A stretch of DNA of 64,000 nucleotides from Variovorax flavidus. GTDB lineage: Bacteria > Pseudomonadota > Gammaproteobacteria > Burkholderiales > Burkholderiaceae_C. The notes under the pieces were generated by a model, which was given only the letters and a program-made list of their open reading frames with translations, had not been told where the DNA came from and did no database searches. The stretch covers positions 682,001-746,000 of the forward strand of contig NZ_JASZYE010000002.1 in assembly GCF_030317145.1 (NCBI RefSeq), given 5' to 3'. Shown here piece by piece: positions 54,413-62,794 of this stretch. Position numbers and translations under genes: made by a program. The stretch's first letter is position 1. Each line of letters opens with the position of its first letter.

Positions 54413-55989
54413 GCACGGTGGCTGGCATCACCGTCTACGTGCCGCGCGACTCCGCCGCAGTGGCGGTCGGCGCCGACGAGGTCGCGTCGACCCTGCAGGC
54501 GGAATGCGCGCGCCGCGGCGTCGCCTTGAACCTCGTGCGCAACGGTTCGCGCGGCCTGTTCTGGCTGGAGCCGCTGGTCGAGGTCGCGACGGCCGAAGGG
54601 CGCATCGCCTATGGCCCGGTCACGCCGGAAGACATTCCTGCGCTGCTGGACGCCGGCATGCTCGCCGGCAGCGAACACGCGCTGTGCCACGGGCCGACCG
54701 CGCAGATTCCGTATCTGGCGAAGCAGCAGCGCCTGACCTTCGCGCGCATGGGCGTCACCGACCCGCTGTCGATCGCCGACTACGAAGCGCACGAAGGCTA
54801 TGCCGGCCTGCGCGCGGCGCTGGGCATGGCGTCGGACGCCATCGTCCAGCAGGTGCTCGGCGCCGGCCTGCGTGGCCGGGGCGGCGCGGCCTTTCCCACG
54901 GGCATCAAGTGGGCGACGGTGGCCTCCGCGCAGGCAGAGCAGAAGTACGTCGTGTGCAATGCCGACGAAGGCGACTCGGGCACCTTCTCCGACCGCATGA
55001 CGATGGAGGGCGACCCGTACATGCTGATCGAGGGCATGACCATCGCGGGCCTCGCCGTGGGCGCCACGCGCGGGTACGTGTACATCCGCTCCGAGTACCC
55101 GGATGCGATCGCCACGATGAACGAGGCCGTCCGGCGCGCGACCGAGGCAGGCTACCTGGGCGCAGACATCCTCGGCTCCGGCCGTGCGTTCCACCTCGTC
55201 ATCCGCAAGGCCGCCGGCGCCTACGTGTGCGGCGAAGAGACGGCGATGCTGGAGAGCCTCGAAGGCAAGCGCGGCATCGTGCGCGCCAAGCCGCCGCTGC
55301 CGGCCATCGAGGGCCTGTTCGGCCAGCCGACCGTCATCAACAACGTCATCAGTTTCGCCAGCGTGCCGGTGATCCTCTCGCGCGGCGCCAACCTGTATCG
55401 CGAGCATGGCGTGGGCCGCTCGCGCGGCACGCTGCCCATGCAGCTGGCCGGCAACATCAAGCACGGCGGCCTGGTCGAGATCGCTTTCGGCGTGACGTTG
55501 CGCGAGCTGATGTTCGACTTCGGCGGCGGCAGTGCTTCGGGCCGGCCGATCAAGACTGTGCAGGTCGGCGGCCCGCTGGGTGCCTATGTGCCCGAGTCGC
55601 AGTGGGACATTCCGATGGACTACGAAGCCTACGCAGCCGTCGGCGCGGTCCTCGGCCATGGCGGCATCGTCGTGCATGACGACAGCGCCGACATGTCGAA
55701 GCTCGCACGCTACGCGATGGAGTTCTGCGCCATCGAATCCTGCGGCAAGTGCACGCCCTGCCGGATCGGCTCGACGCGCGGCGTGGAAGTCATCGACAGG
55801 ATCGTTGCGCCGCCCTCGACGAAGCACAACAAGCCCCAGCAGGTGCAGCTGCTGCGCGACCTGTGCGACACGATGGTTCACGGCAGCCTCTGCGCCATGG
55901 GCAGCATGACGCCGCTCCCGGTGCTCTCGGCACTGAACCACTACCCGCAGGATTTCGGCATCGCCGCACCGGACCGCGAAGCGGCCTAG
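54409..55989 (+). CDS. fdsB: NAD-dependent formate dehydrogenase beta subunit
   Basis: The 526-residue protein fuses a thioredoxin-like NuoE-type N-terminus to a NuoF core. The FMN/NADH loop is GLRGRGGAAFPTGIKW with NADEGDSGTFSDR, and the C-terminal [4Fe-4S] site is ESCGKCTPCRIGSTRG plus the later GSLCAMG cysteine. It passes electrons from the Fe-S chain to NAD+. ATG 54409 overlaps the fdsG stop. It lies 10 bases before fdsA. Confidence 0.94.
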   Translation: MSTVAGITVYVPRDSAAVAVGADEVASTLQAECARRGVALNLVRNGSRGLFWLEPLVEVATAEGRIAYGPVTPEDIPALLDAGMLAGSEHALCHGPTAQIPYLAKQQRLTFARMGVTDPLSIADYEAHEGYAGLRAALGMASDAIVQQVLGAGLRGRGGAAFPTGIKWATVASAQAEQKYVVCNADEGDSGTFSDRMTMEGDPYMLIEGMTIAGLAVGATRGYVYIRSEYPDAIATMNEAVRRATEAGYLGADILGSGRAFHLVIRKAAGAYVCGEETAMLESLEGKRGIVRAKPPLPAIEGLFGQPTVINNVISFASVPVILSRGANLYREHGVGRSRGTLPMQLAGNIKHGGLVEIAFGVTLRELMFDFGGGSASGRPIKTVQVGGPLGAYVPESQWDIPMDYEAYAAVGAVLGHGGIVVHDDSADMSKLARYAMEFCAIESCGKCTPCRIGSTRGVEVIDRIVAPPSTKHNKPQQVQLLRDLCDTMVHGSLCAMGSMTPLPVLSALNHYPQDFGIAAPDREAA

Positions 55990-55999
55990 GAGAACACCC

Positions 56000-58864
56000 A
56001 TGCTCGACCACCTCAAAGAGACCGACTACGGCACCCCACGGCGCGAATCCGAAGCGGAAGTGACGCTGGAGATCGACGGCAACGAAGTCACCGTGCCCAA
56101 GGGCACCTCGCTGATGCGCGCCGCCGTGGACGCCGGCATCAAGGTGCCCAAGCTCTGCGCGACCGACAGCCTGGAGCCCTTCGGCTCCTGCCGCCTGTGC
56201 CTGGTCGAGATCGACGGCCGGAAGGGCTACCCGGCCTCGTGCACCACGCCCGCCGAAGCCGGCATGAAGGTACGCACCCAGTCGCCCAAGCTGCAGGAAC
56301 TGCGCAAGGGCGTGATGGAGCTCTACATCTCGGACCACCCGCTCGACTGCCTGACCTGCAGCGCGAACGGCAATTGCGAGTTGCAGGACATGGCCGGCGT
56401 GACCGGCCTGCGCAACGTGCGCTACGGCTTCGACGGGGCCAATCACCTCGACGCCGCCAAGGACGAGTCGAACCCGTACTTCACCTACGACGCCTCGAAG
56501 TGCATCGTGTGCAACCGCTGCGTCAGGGCCTGCGAGGAAACGCAAGGCACCTTCGCGCTGACGATCTCCGGGCGCGGTTTCGAATCGCGCGTGTCGCCGG
56601 GCATGGACGAGCCTTTCATGGAGTCGGAGTGCGTGAGCTGCGGCGCCTGCGTCGAGGCCTGCCCGACCGCCACCTTGCAGGAGAAGTCGGTCATCTGGCT
56701 CGGCCAGCCCGAGCACAGCGCGATCACGACCTGTGCCTACTGCGGCGTCGGCTGCGGCTTCAAGGCCGAGATGAAAGGCAACGAGGTCGTGCGCATGGTG
56801 CCGTGGAAGGACGGCCAGGCCAACGAAGGCCATAGCTGCGTGAAAGGCCGCTTCGCCTGGGGCTATGCGACGCACAAGGACCGCATCACCACCCCGATGA
56901 TCCGCAAGAAGATCACCGACCCGTGGCAGGCGGTGAGCTGGGAAGAGGCGATCGGCTATGCCGCGTCCGAGTTCAAGCGCATCCAGGCCGAGCACGGGCG
57001 CGATTCGATCGGCGGCATCGTCTCGTCGCGCTGCACGAACGAAGAAGGCTACCTGGTGCAGAAGCTGGTGCGCGCGGCCTTCGGCAACAACAACGTCGAC
57101 ACCTGCGCCCGCGTGTGCCACTCGCCGACCGGCTACGGCCTGAAGCAGACGCTGGGCGAATCGGCCGGCACGCAGACCTTCAAGTCGGTCGAGAAGGCCG
57201 ACGTGATCCTGGTCATGGGTGCGAACCCGACGGACGGCCACCCGGTGTTTGCGTCGCGCATGAAGAAGCGCCTGCGCCAGGGCGCGAAGCTGATCGTGAT
57301 CGACCCGCGGCGCATCGACATCGTCAAGTCGCCGCACATCCGCGCGGCCCATCACCTGCAGTTGCGCCCCGGCACGAACGTGGCGGTCGTCACGGCCCTG
57401 GCGCATGTGATCGTCACCGAGTCGCTGACCGCGAAGGACTTCATCGCCCAGCGCTGCGACGACAAGTCCTTCAGCGACTGGTGCGACTTCGTGTCCCGTC
57501 CCGAGAACTCGCCGGAGGCTACCGAGTCCGTGACCGGCGTGTCCGCGAGCGAGCTTCGCGCCGCCGCGCGCCTCTATGCGACGGGCGGCAACGCCGCCAT
57601 CTACTACGGCCTCGGCGTGACCGAGCACAGCCAGGGCTCCACCACCGTGATGGGCATCGCCAACCTCGCGATGGCCACCGGCAACGTCGGACGCGAAGGC
57701 GTGGGCGTCAACCCGCTGCGCGGCCAGAACAACGTGCAGGGTTCGTGCGACATCGGCTCCTTCCCGCACGAGCTGCCCGGCTATCGGCACGTGTCGGACA
57801 GCACCGTGCGCAGCGAGTTCGAAGCCGCGTGGGGCGTGTCGCTGCAAAGCGAGCCGGGCCTGCGCATTCCGAACATGTTCGACGCAGCACTCGACGGCAG
57901 CTTCAAGGGCCTGTACTGCGAAGGCGAGGACATCGTGCAGTCGGACCCCGACACGCAGCACGTCGCGCATGCACTCGAAGCGATGGAGTGCATCGTGGTG
58001 CAGGACCTGTTCCTGAACGAGACCGCCAAGTACGCCCACGTCTTCCTGCCGGGCTCGTCCTTCCTGGAGAAGGACGGCACCTTCACGAACGCAGAGCGTC
58101 GCATCTCGCGCGTGCGCAAGGTGATGCCGCCGAAGGCGAAGTACGCCGACTGGGAAGTGACGATGCTGCTGTCGAACGCGCTCGGCTACCCGATGAACTA
58201 CAGGCACCCCGAGGAAATCATGGCGGAGATCGCCGCGCTGACGCCGACCTTCTCGGGTGTCAGCTACGAGTTGCTCGAACGTCTCGGCAGCGTGCAGTGG
58301 CCGTGCAACGCCGCCGCGCCGGAAGGAACGCCGACGATGCACATCGACAAGTTCGTGCGCGGCAAGGGCAAGTTCATCATCACGAAGTACGTCGCCACCG
58401 ACGAGAAGGTCACGCGCAAGTTCCCGCTGCTGCTCACCACCGGCCGCATCCTGTCGCAGTACAACGTCGGCGCGCAGACGCGGCGCACCGAGAACAACCA
58501 GTGGCACAGCGAGGACCGGCTGGAGATCCATCCGCACGATGCGGAGGACCGCGGCATCAACGATGGCGACTGGGTCGGCATCCAGAGCCGCGCCGGGGAC
58601 ACGGTGCTGCGCGCGGTCATCAGCGAGCGGATGCAGCCGGGCGTGGTCTACACGACCTTCCACTTCCCGGAGTCCGGCGCGAACGTCATCACGACCGACA
58701 GCTCCGACTGGGCCACCAACTGCCCCGAGTACAAGGTGACGGCCGTGCAGGTCATGCCGGTGACGCAGCCCTCCGAATGGCAGCGCGAGCAAAGCCGCTT
58801 CGACAAGGTGCAGGCCGAGTTGCTCGAACGGCGCTTCGCGAACGAGACGGTGGCCGCCAAATGA
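56000..58864 (+). CDS. fdsA: NAD-dependent formate dehydrogenase alpha subunit (Mo-bis-MGD)
   Basis: The 954-residue catalytic subunit has a NuoG-like N-terminus with [2Fe-2S] and [4Fe-4S] ligands (GSCRLCLVEIDG, CTTPAEAG, CIVCNRCVRACEE, CVSCGACVEACP) and the molybdopterin fold. The Mo ligand is C373 in ARVCHSPTG, followed by His374, replacing the selenocysteine of E. coli FdhF. Formate is oxidised to CO2 in the cytoplasm. The 5' end follows fdsB by 10 bases and its TGA overlaps fdhD (ATGA). Confidence 0.95.
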   Translation: MLDHLKETDYGTPRRESEAEVTLEIDGNEVTVPKGTSLMRAAVDAGIKVPKLCATDSLEPFGSCRLCLVEIDGRKGYPASCTTPAEAGMKVRTQSPKLQELRKGVMELYISDHPLDCLTCSANGNCELQDMAGVTGLRNVRYGFDGANHLDAAKDESNPYFTYDASKCIVCNRCVRACEETQGTFALTISGRGFESRVSPGMDEPFMESECVSCGACVEACPTATLQEKSVIWLGQPEHSAITTCAYCGVGCGFKAEMKGNEVVRMVPWKDGQANEGHSCVKGRFAWGYATHKDRITTPMIRKKITDPWQAVSWEEAIGYAASEFKRIQAEHGRDSIGGIVSSRCTNEEGYLVQKLVRAAFGNNNVDTCARVCHSPTGYGLKQTLGESAGTQTFKSVEKADVILVMGANPTDGHPVFASRMKKRLRQGAKLIVIDPRRIDIVKSPHIRAAHHLQLRPGTNVAVVTALAHVIVTESLTAKDFIAQRCDDKSFSDWCDFVSRPENSPEATESVTGVSASELRAAARLYATGGNAAIYYGLGVTEHSQGSTTVMGIANLAMATGNVGREGVGVNPLRGQNNVQGSCDIGSFPHELPGYRHVSDSTVRSEFEAAWGVSLQSEPGLRIPNMFDAALDGSFKGLYCEGEDIVQSDPDTQHVAHALEAMECIVVQDLFLNETAKYAHVFLPGSSFLEKDGTFTNAERRISRVRKVMPPKAKYADWEVTMLLSNALGYPMNYRHPEEIMAEIAALTPTFSGVSYELLERLGSVQWPCNAAAPEGTPTMHIDKFVRGKGKFIITKYVATDEKVTRKFPLLLTTGRILSQYNVGAQTRRTENNQWHSEDRLEIHPHDAEDRGINDGDWVGIQSRAGDTVLRAVISERMQPGVVYTTFHFPESGANVITTDSSDWATNCPEYKVTAVQVMPVTQPSEWQREQSRFDKVQAELLERRFANETVAAK

Positions 58865-59688
58865 AGCGGGACGACTTCGCTGCGATGTCGCCCGAGGGCG
58901 CGCGCCTGGCGCCGGTGGTGCGCTGGCGCGACGGCCAGCGCAGCGAGTTGGACGACTGGCTCACCGAGGAAGTACCGGTCGCGCTCGAATTCAACGGCAT
59001 CTCGCATGCGGTCATGCTGGCCACACCGGCGGACCTCGGAGACTTCGCGCTCGGCTTCGGACTGAGCGAAGGCATCTTCGCGACCGCTGCGGACCTGTAC
59101 GGCTGCGAAGTGAGCCATTCGCCGCAGGGCATCACCGTGCACATGGAAGTGTCGGCCCGAAGCTTCGCCGGCCTGAAGGACCGGCGCCGCACGCTCGCTG
59201 GCCGCACCGGCTGCGGCGTTTGCGGCACCGAGAGTCTGGACCAGGTGCTGCGTCCGATACCGGCCGTGACCTCATCCGCTGCGGTGCGCGCCAGCGCGGT
59301 CGCACGCGCGATGCGGGAGATGCAGGCACGCCAGGCGCTGTGCGGAGCCACCGGTGCGGTGCACGCGGCCGCCTGGTGTTCGGCGGATGGGGCGGTTCAC
59401 ATCGTGCGCGAGGACGTGGGTCGCCACAACGCGCTCGACAAGCTGGTGGGCGCGATGGCCACGGCCTCGGTCGACGGCGGCGCCGGCTTCATCGCCGTGA
59501 CCAGCCGGGCCAGCGTCGAGATGGTGCAGAAGGCGGCCGCGGCCGGTGCGCCGATGCTGGCTGCTGTCTCGGCGCCGACCCTGCTGGCCGTCCACTCGGC
59601 GCAGGCGGCAGGCATGAGCCTGATCGGCCTCGCGCGGCACGGCAACCTGGTGGTGTATTCGCACGCTGATCGCGTCGTGCTCGACTGA
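58861..59688 (+). CDS. fdhD: FdhD sulfurtransferase for formate dehydrogenase
   Basis: The 275-residue protein has the CxxC sulfur-transfer loop C118-G-V-C121 in TGCGVCGTES, plus LGFGLSEGI and HIVREDVGRHNALDKLVGAM. It delivers sulfur to the molybdenum of FdsA before the cofactor is inserted. Overlap with the fdsA stop shows coupled translation. This position is often named fdsC. Confidence 0.94.
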   Translation: MKRDDFAAMSPEGARLAPVVRWRDGQRSELDDWLTEEVPVALEFNGISHAVMLATPADLGDFALGFGLSEGIFATAADLYGCEVSHSPQGITVHMEVSARSFAGLKDRRRTLAGRTGCGVCGTESLDQVLRPIPAVTSSAAVRASAVARAMREMQARQALCGATGAVHAAAWCSADGAVHIVREDVGRHNALDKLVGAMATASVDGGAGFIAVTSRASVEMVQKAAAAGAPMLAAVSAPTLLAVHSAQAAGMSLIGLARHGNLVVYSHADRVVLD

Positions 59689-59702
59689 AGAGATCATCGA
59701 AG

Positions 59703-59966
59703 ATGAAGATCGACAACCTCATCCGCATGGCCAATCGCATCGGCGCCTTCTTCGAGGCGATGCCCGACCGCCCGCAGGCCATTGCCGACATCGCGCTGCA
59801 CATCCAGCGCTTCTGGGAACCCCGCATGCGCCGGCAGTTGCTTGCCCATGTCGAAGAACATCAAGGCGAAGGCATCGAGCCACTGGTGCTCGACGCACTG
59901 AAGCAACTGCCCGGAACCGCAACCGGGAGCGAACCGCATCCAGCCAGCGCAGGCGTCAGCGGCTGA
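59703..59966 (+). CDS. fdsD: Formate dehydrogenase delta subunit
   Basis: The 87-residue protein has LIRMANRIGAFFEAMPDRPQAIADIALHIQRFWEPRMRRQLLAHV, the FdsD signature. It stabilises or assembles the FdsGBA complex. It follows fdhD by 14 bases and ends the operon. Confidence 0.93.
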   Translation: MKIDNLIRMANRIGAFFEAMPDRPQAIADIALHIQRFWEPRMRRQLLAHVEEHQGEGIEPLVLDALKQLPGTATGSEPHPASAGVSG

Positions 59967-59980
59967 GCCCGCATTCGGGC
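59967..59980 (+). terminator. Short hairpin after fdsD
   Basis: GCCCG and CGGGC (stem 5 bp) enclose a CATT loop immediately after the fdsD TGA. No T-run follows, so termination is uncertain. Confidence 0.3.
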
Positions 59981-60002
59981 CGCGCGACGACGGTCGTGGC
60001 GG

Positions 60003-60269
60003 TCATCCCTGCCTTCTGCGCTGGCGTATCGCGCTCCGCTCCCGGGCCAGCTCCGCTGCGGAGGGGCGAGTCAAGCGGCGCCACAGTGCGCCCACGATGG
60101 CCAGGACCACCAGGCTCACAACAAGGTAGACCACGAACTCCAGCAGCCATGGAAACAGCTCTTCGCCATAGCCATGGCCGCCGCCTCGTCGGCGCGCATG
60201 GACCGATGGGGTCATCAGGATCAACAAGGCCATGGAGCTCAGAGGTCTGAGCGCTCGGAGGGACAGCAT
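60003..60269 (-). CDS. Small membrane-anchored protein with signal-like start
   Basis: ATG 60269 is taken as start: 88 residues with an N-terminal hydrophobic segment (MALLILMTPSVHA), a basic/glycine patch (RRRGGGHGYG), a membrane segment (LLEFVVYLVVSLVVLAIVGALW) and a charged C-terminus rich in arginine. The longer frame to 60503 has no clear coding evidence. Unknown function. Converges with fdsD. Confidence 0.6.
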   Translation of the reverse strand: MLSLRALRPLSSMALLILMTPSVHARRRGGGHGYGEELFPWLLEFVVYLVVSLVVLAIVGALWRRLTRPSAAELARERSAIRQRRRQG

Positions 60270-60502
60270 TTTTTGTGGAGTTCTTCGTTCCGTGGGCGAG
60301 GGGCCCGGGAGATTGTTGATGCACTCGTGGTTAGTGCACACGCGCTCACGTTGCAGCTGGAGCCCGGGAGTTGTGCGACAACCACGAAAAGACCGGATGG
60401 ACGATCGCCCGCTCGCGCACGAAAATGCGAGCCATCCATGGAAACCAACCTGGCCGACGTCACTGTGCGCATGCACGACATGCCAACCTGTGATTCGCGG
60501 CA

Positions 60503-60979
60503 ATGCTGATTCTTCGTCGATCGATCATCGCGTGCGCCTGGCTCGTGCTTGCCGCCTGCAGCAGCACGCCGTCACCGACGGGCCGCAGCGCCAGGCCGTC
60601 GCTGATTTCGGCGGAGCAATCCCGCGATGTGGCGATCCATGCCATGGGACTGGTGGGCACGCCGTACCGCTATGGGGGCAACACCGTCAATGGCGGGTTC
60701 GACTGCAGCGGGCTCATCGCCTTTGTCTACCGTGAAAGCGCAGGACTGGCCACGCCGCGCACAGTGGCCCAGCTCGCCGGCTTCGGTGATCCGGTGTCGC
60801 GCGAGGAACGGCGCACCGGCGACCTGGTGATCTTCGGCGGCGGCAGGCCGACGCACGCCGGCATCTATGTGGGCGAAGACCGCTTCGTTCACGCGCCTTC
60901 CACCGGCGGAGAAGTCCGGCTCGATCGCATCGACGGGCCCTACTGGTCACGCCAGAAGATGGACGTCAGGCGTCCTTGA
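60503..60979 (+). CDS. NlpC/P60 (C40) lipoprotein peptidase
   Basis: The 158-residue protein has a lipobox (LVLAACSS, lipidated cysteine near 19). FDCSGLIAFVYRE gives the catalytic cysteine, HAGIYVG the histidine, and RFVHAPSTGG the third residue of the C40 D,L-endopeptidase triad. It acts on peptidoglycan stem peptides at the outer membrane inner face. No RBS was clear. Plus-strand neighbour at 61026 is another lipoprotein. Confidence 0.9.
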   Translation: MLILRRSIIACAWLVLAACSSTPSPTGRSARPSLISAEQSRDVAIHAMGLVGTPYRYGGNTVNGGFDCSGLIAFVYRESAGLATPRTVAQLAGFGDPVSREERRTGDLVIFGGGRPTHAGIYVGEDRFVHAPSTGGEVRLDRIDGPYWSRQKMDVRRP

Positions 60980-61025
60980 TGGGGGCAATAATGCGGGTCG
61001 GCTGGTGCTGTCCAAGGAGTCTTCC

Positions 61026-61331
61026 ATGACCGTTCGCCGTCGTTCCACAGTCGCCCTTGCCCTCTGCGCCATCGCAAGTGGCTGCGCCAACTACCAGCCC
61101 CCGGCGGTGTTCGCCGGCTTCTCGTCGCCACAGGTGTCGCGCAACAGTTGCGTCGATGCCGTCGCCCGCGAGTTCAAGGTGCCGAGGGAAAGCGTGAAGC
61201 CGACCAGCGACGCGAGCACCATGAGGGACGGCATCTATGTCGTCACGCTCAGCCTGGGCGCCGGACAGCCGGCGATCAACTGCACCGTGAACGAGAACGG
61301 GGTCGTCTCCGACGTGATTCGCGCTCGCTGA
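61026..61331 (+). CDS. Small lipoprotein of unknown function
   Basis: The 101-residue protein starts with MTVRRRSTVALALCAIASGCANYQPP, an SPII signal with lipobox ASGC. The mature part has two further cysteines (SCVDAVAREF, INCTVNENG) and a compact single domain. AAGGAG precedes ATG 61026. It may be cotranscribed with the NlpC/P60 gene 46 bases upstream. No family name is assigned. Confidence 0.75.
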   Translation: MTVRRRSTVALALCAIASGCANYQPPAVFAGFSSPQVSRNSCVDAVAREFKVPRESVKPTSDASTMRDGIYVVTLSLGAGQPAINCTVNENGVVSDVIRAR

Positions 61332-61395
61332 GCAACGGACCGTGACCGCGATCGATGTGCCGGGTATCGGATGCGTTGCCGAGCAGTGCTGAGCC

Positions 61396-61644
61396 TCAGT
61401 GCCAGGCGCCCCGCCAATGCGGGTCGATCGCGATCCATCCCGCGGCATCGACGTCGCCGTGAGCCCATCCCACGATCCTGAGCTCGAACGCAGCGCCTTC
61501 CGCGATGCGGTCCACCGGAGCCGTCGCGGCGGCGGGTGCCGGCCCGCCCTTCGATGCAGCGGTGGCGAGGGCAACGAAGGGAGCGAGCGCGCTTCCGGCG
61601 ACAGCGCCGCTGCCGAGCATGAAGGTCCTGCGGTCAATGGGCAT
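61396..61644 (-). CDS. Small Tat-signal protein
   Basis: The 82-residue protein starts MPIDRRTFMLGSGAVAGSALAPF, a twin-arginine signal (D-R-R-T-F). The short mature part ends GWAHGDVDAAGWIAIDPHWRGAWH and has no recognised domain. It overlaps the TPR gene upstream by 11 bases, so the two are coupled. A Tat signal suggests folding or a cofactor before export, perhaps with a partner. Confidence 0.65.
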   Translation of the reverse strand: MPIDRRTFMLGSGAVAGSALAPFVALATAASKGGPAPAAATAPVDRIAEGAAFELRIVGWAHGDVDAAGWIAIDPHWRGAWH

Positions 61645-62794
61645 GGTCGGACTCCGGACGAAGCGGTGTGGCGGCCAGCGGCGACTGCCTGAAGGCGGGC
61701 GCCGACTCCCAGCGCCGACGGGCCGCGGCTAGGATGCTCGCGGCTTCCAGCGCCTCGCCGGCCTCGAGCGCCGCGGCATGGGCCTTCTCGAAGGCCCGCA
61801 GTGTCGGACGATTCGCGAGGTCGATGCCGGTCAACTCGAAAGCGCGGCGCGCGTCGTTGCCGCTGCCCGCATAGAACTCCGCCGCGTGGTCTGCGAAGGC
61901 GAGCGGATGCTTTGCCAGCAAGCGCTCGAAGCCGCTGCGCGCCGCCTCCGACAGCGTGTGCGCCTCGCCGGGCCGGCCCTGTGCGATCGCCACATCTGAA
62001 AGACGCCAGCTGACCTCGGGGTCGCCGCTCGCGAGGGCCGGGGCCAACAGCGCCCGGGCCTGCGCGCTGCGGCCTTCGGCCGAGCGAATTTCGGCCAGGT
62101 GCACGCGCGCCTTGACGTACCCGGGAAGGCAGTCGATGGCCTTGGCGTACCACCGGGCCGCGCGTTCGTACTTAGGCTCCGCCACGCGTTCGCCCCATAC
62201 CGTGCCGAGAAGAAAGCAGACCCAGGCCACGGCGAATGGCGAGACATCGCGGTACGCGCCCAGGGCGCGGCAATAGGCACGCTCCGCCTCGTCGAAATCA
62301 CCCAGGTCGGCCAGCAATGAACCCAGCGGCACCCAGTCTTCGAGCCGGCCCGACTGCCTGACGAGGCGCAGCCTCCGTCCCAGAAGATCCTCCAGCGACT
62401 CGCCGCAGGCCTGGTCGATGCTCATCTCCAGCCGTTCCGCGGCGAGCGCGGGGCAGCCTCGATCCCTGGCCCGCGAAAGGCATGCCCTCGCGTCGGCGAA
62501 GCGATGGGTCGAGGCCGCGACCTGCCCATCGACGAGCGCCGAGCGCGCGGAGTCGGGGTCCATCCGCAGCAGGTGCCCTGCCAGTTGCTCCAGCCGGCCA
62601 TAGGCATCGAGGTCGCCCAGGAACTGCGCATGGAGCTGCTCCTGTTCGATGACGCACTCGGCGATGCCCGGCCGCAGCGGCGCCTGCCAGAAGCGGTTCC
62701 ATGACTGCGCGAGCGTGCTGCGCAGGTTGATGGCGGCGATGACGCCGTCGGTGGCCTGCACGCAGCCGGTTGCGAGATCGGGCCCGGTGATCAT
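61634..62794 (-). CDS. TPR-like repeat protein
   Basis: The 386-residue protein is all-helical with TPR-type helical hairpins (AERAYCRALGAYRDVSPFAVAWVCFLLGTVWGE, RAARWYAKAIDCLPGYVKARVHLAEIRSAEGRSAQARALL). No signal peptide. ATG 62794 shares one base with the stop of the DUF4331-SRPBCC reading frame (TGATG), and its end overlaps the Tat-signal gene. It probably acts as a scaffold for these neighbours. Confidence 0.75.
   Translation of the reverse strand: MITGPDLATGCVQATDGVIAAINLRSTLAQSWNRFWQAPLRPGIAECVIEQEQLHAQFLGDLDAYGRLEQLAGHLLRMDPDSARSALVDGQVAASTHRFADARACLSRARDRGCPALAAERLEMSIDQACGESLEDLLGRRLRLVRQSGRLEDWVPLGSLLADLGDFDEAERAYCRALGAYRDVSPFAVAWVCFLLGTVWGERVAEPKYERAARWYAKAIDCLPGYVKARVHLAEIRSAEGRSAQARALLAPALASGDPEVSWRLSDVAIAQGRPGEAHTLSEAARSGFERLLAKHPLAFADHAAEFYAGSGNDARRAFELTGIDLANRPTLRAFEKAHAAALEAGEALEAASILAAARRRWESAPAFRQSPLAATPLRPESDHAH

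Noticed and set aside
55790..58792. 1000-codon minus-strand ORF antisense to fdsA
   Set aside because: Composition of a GC shadow; fdsA is certain.
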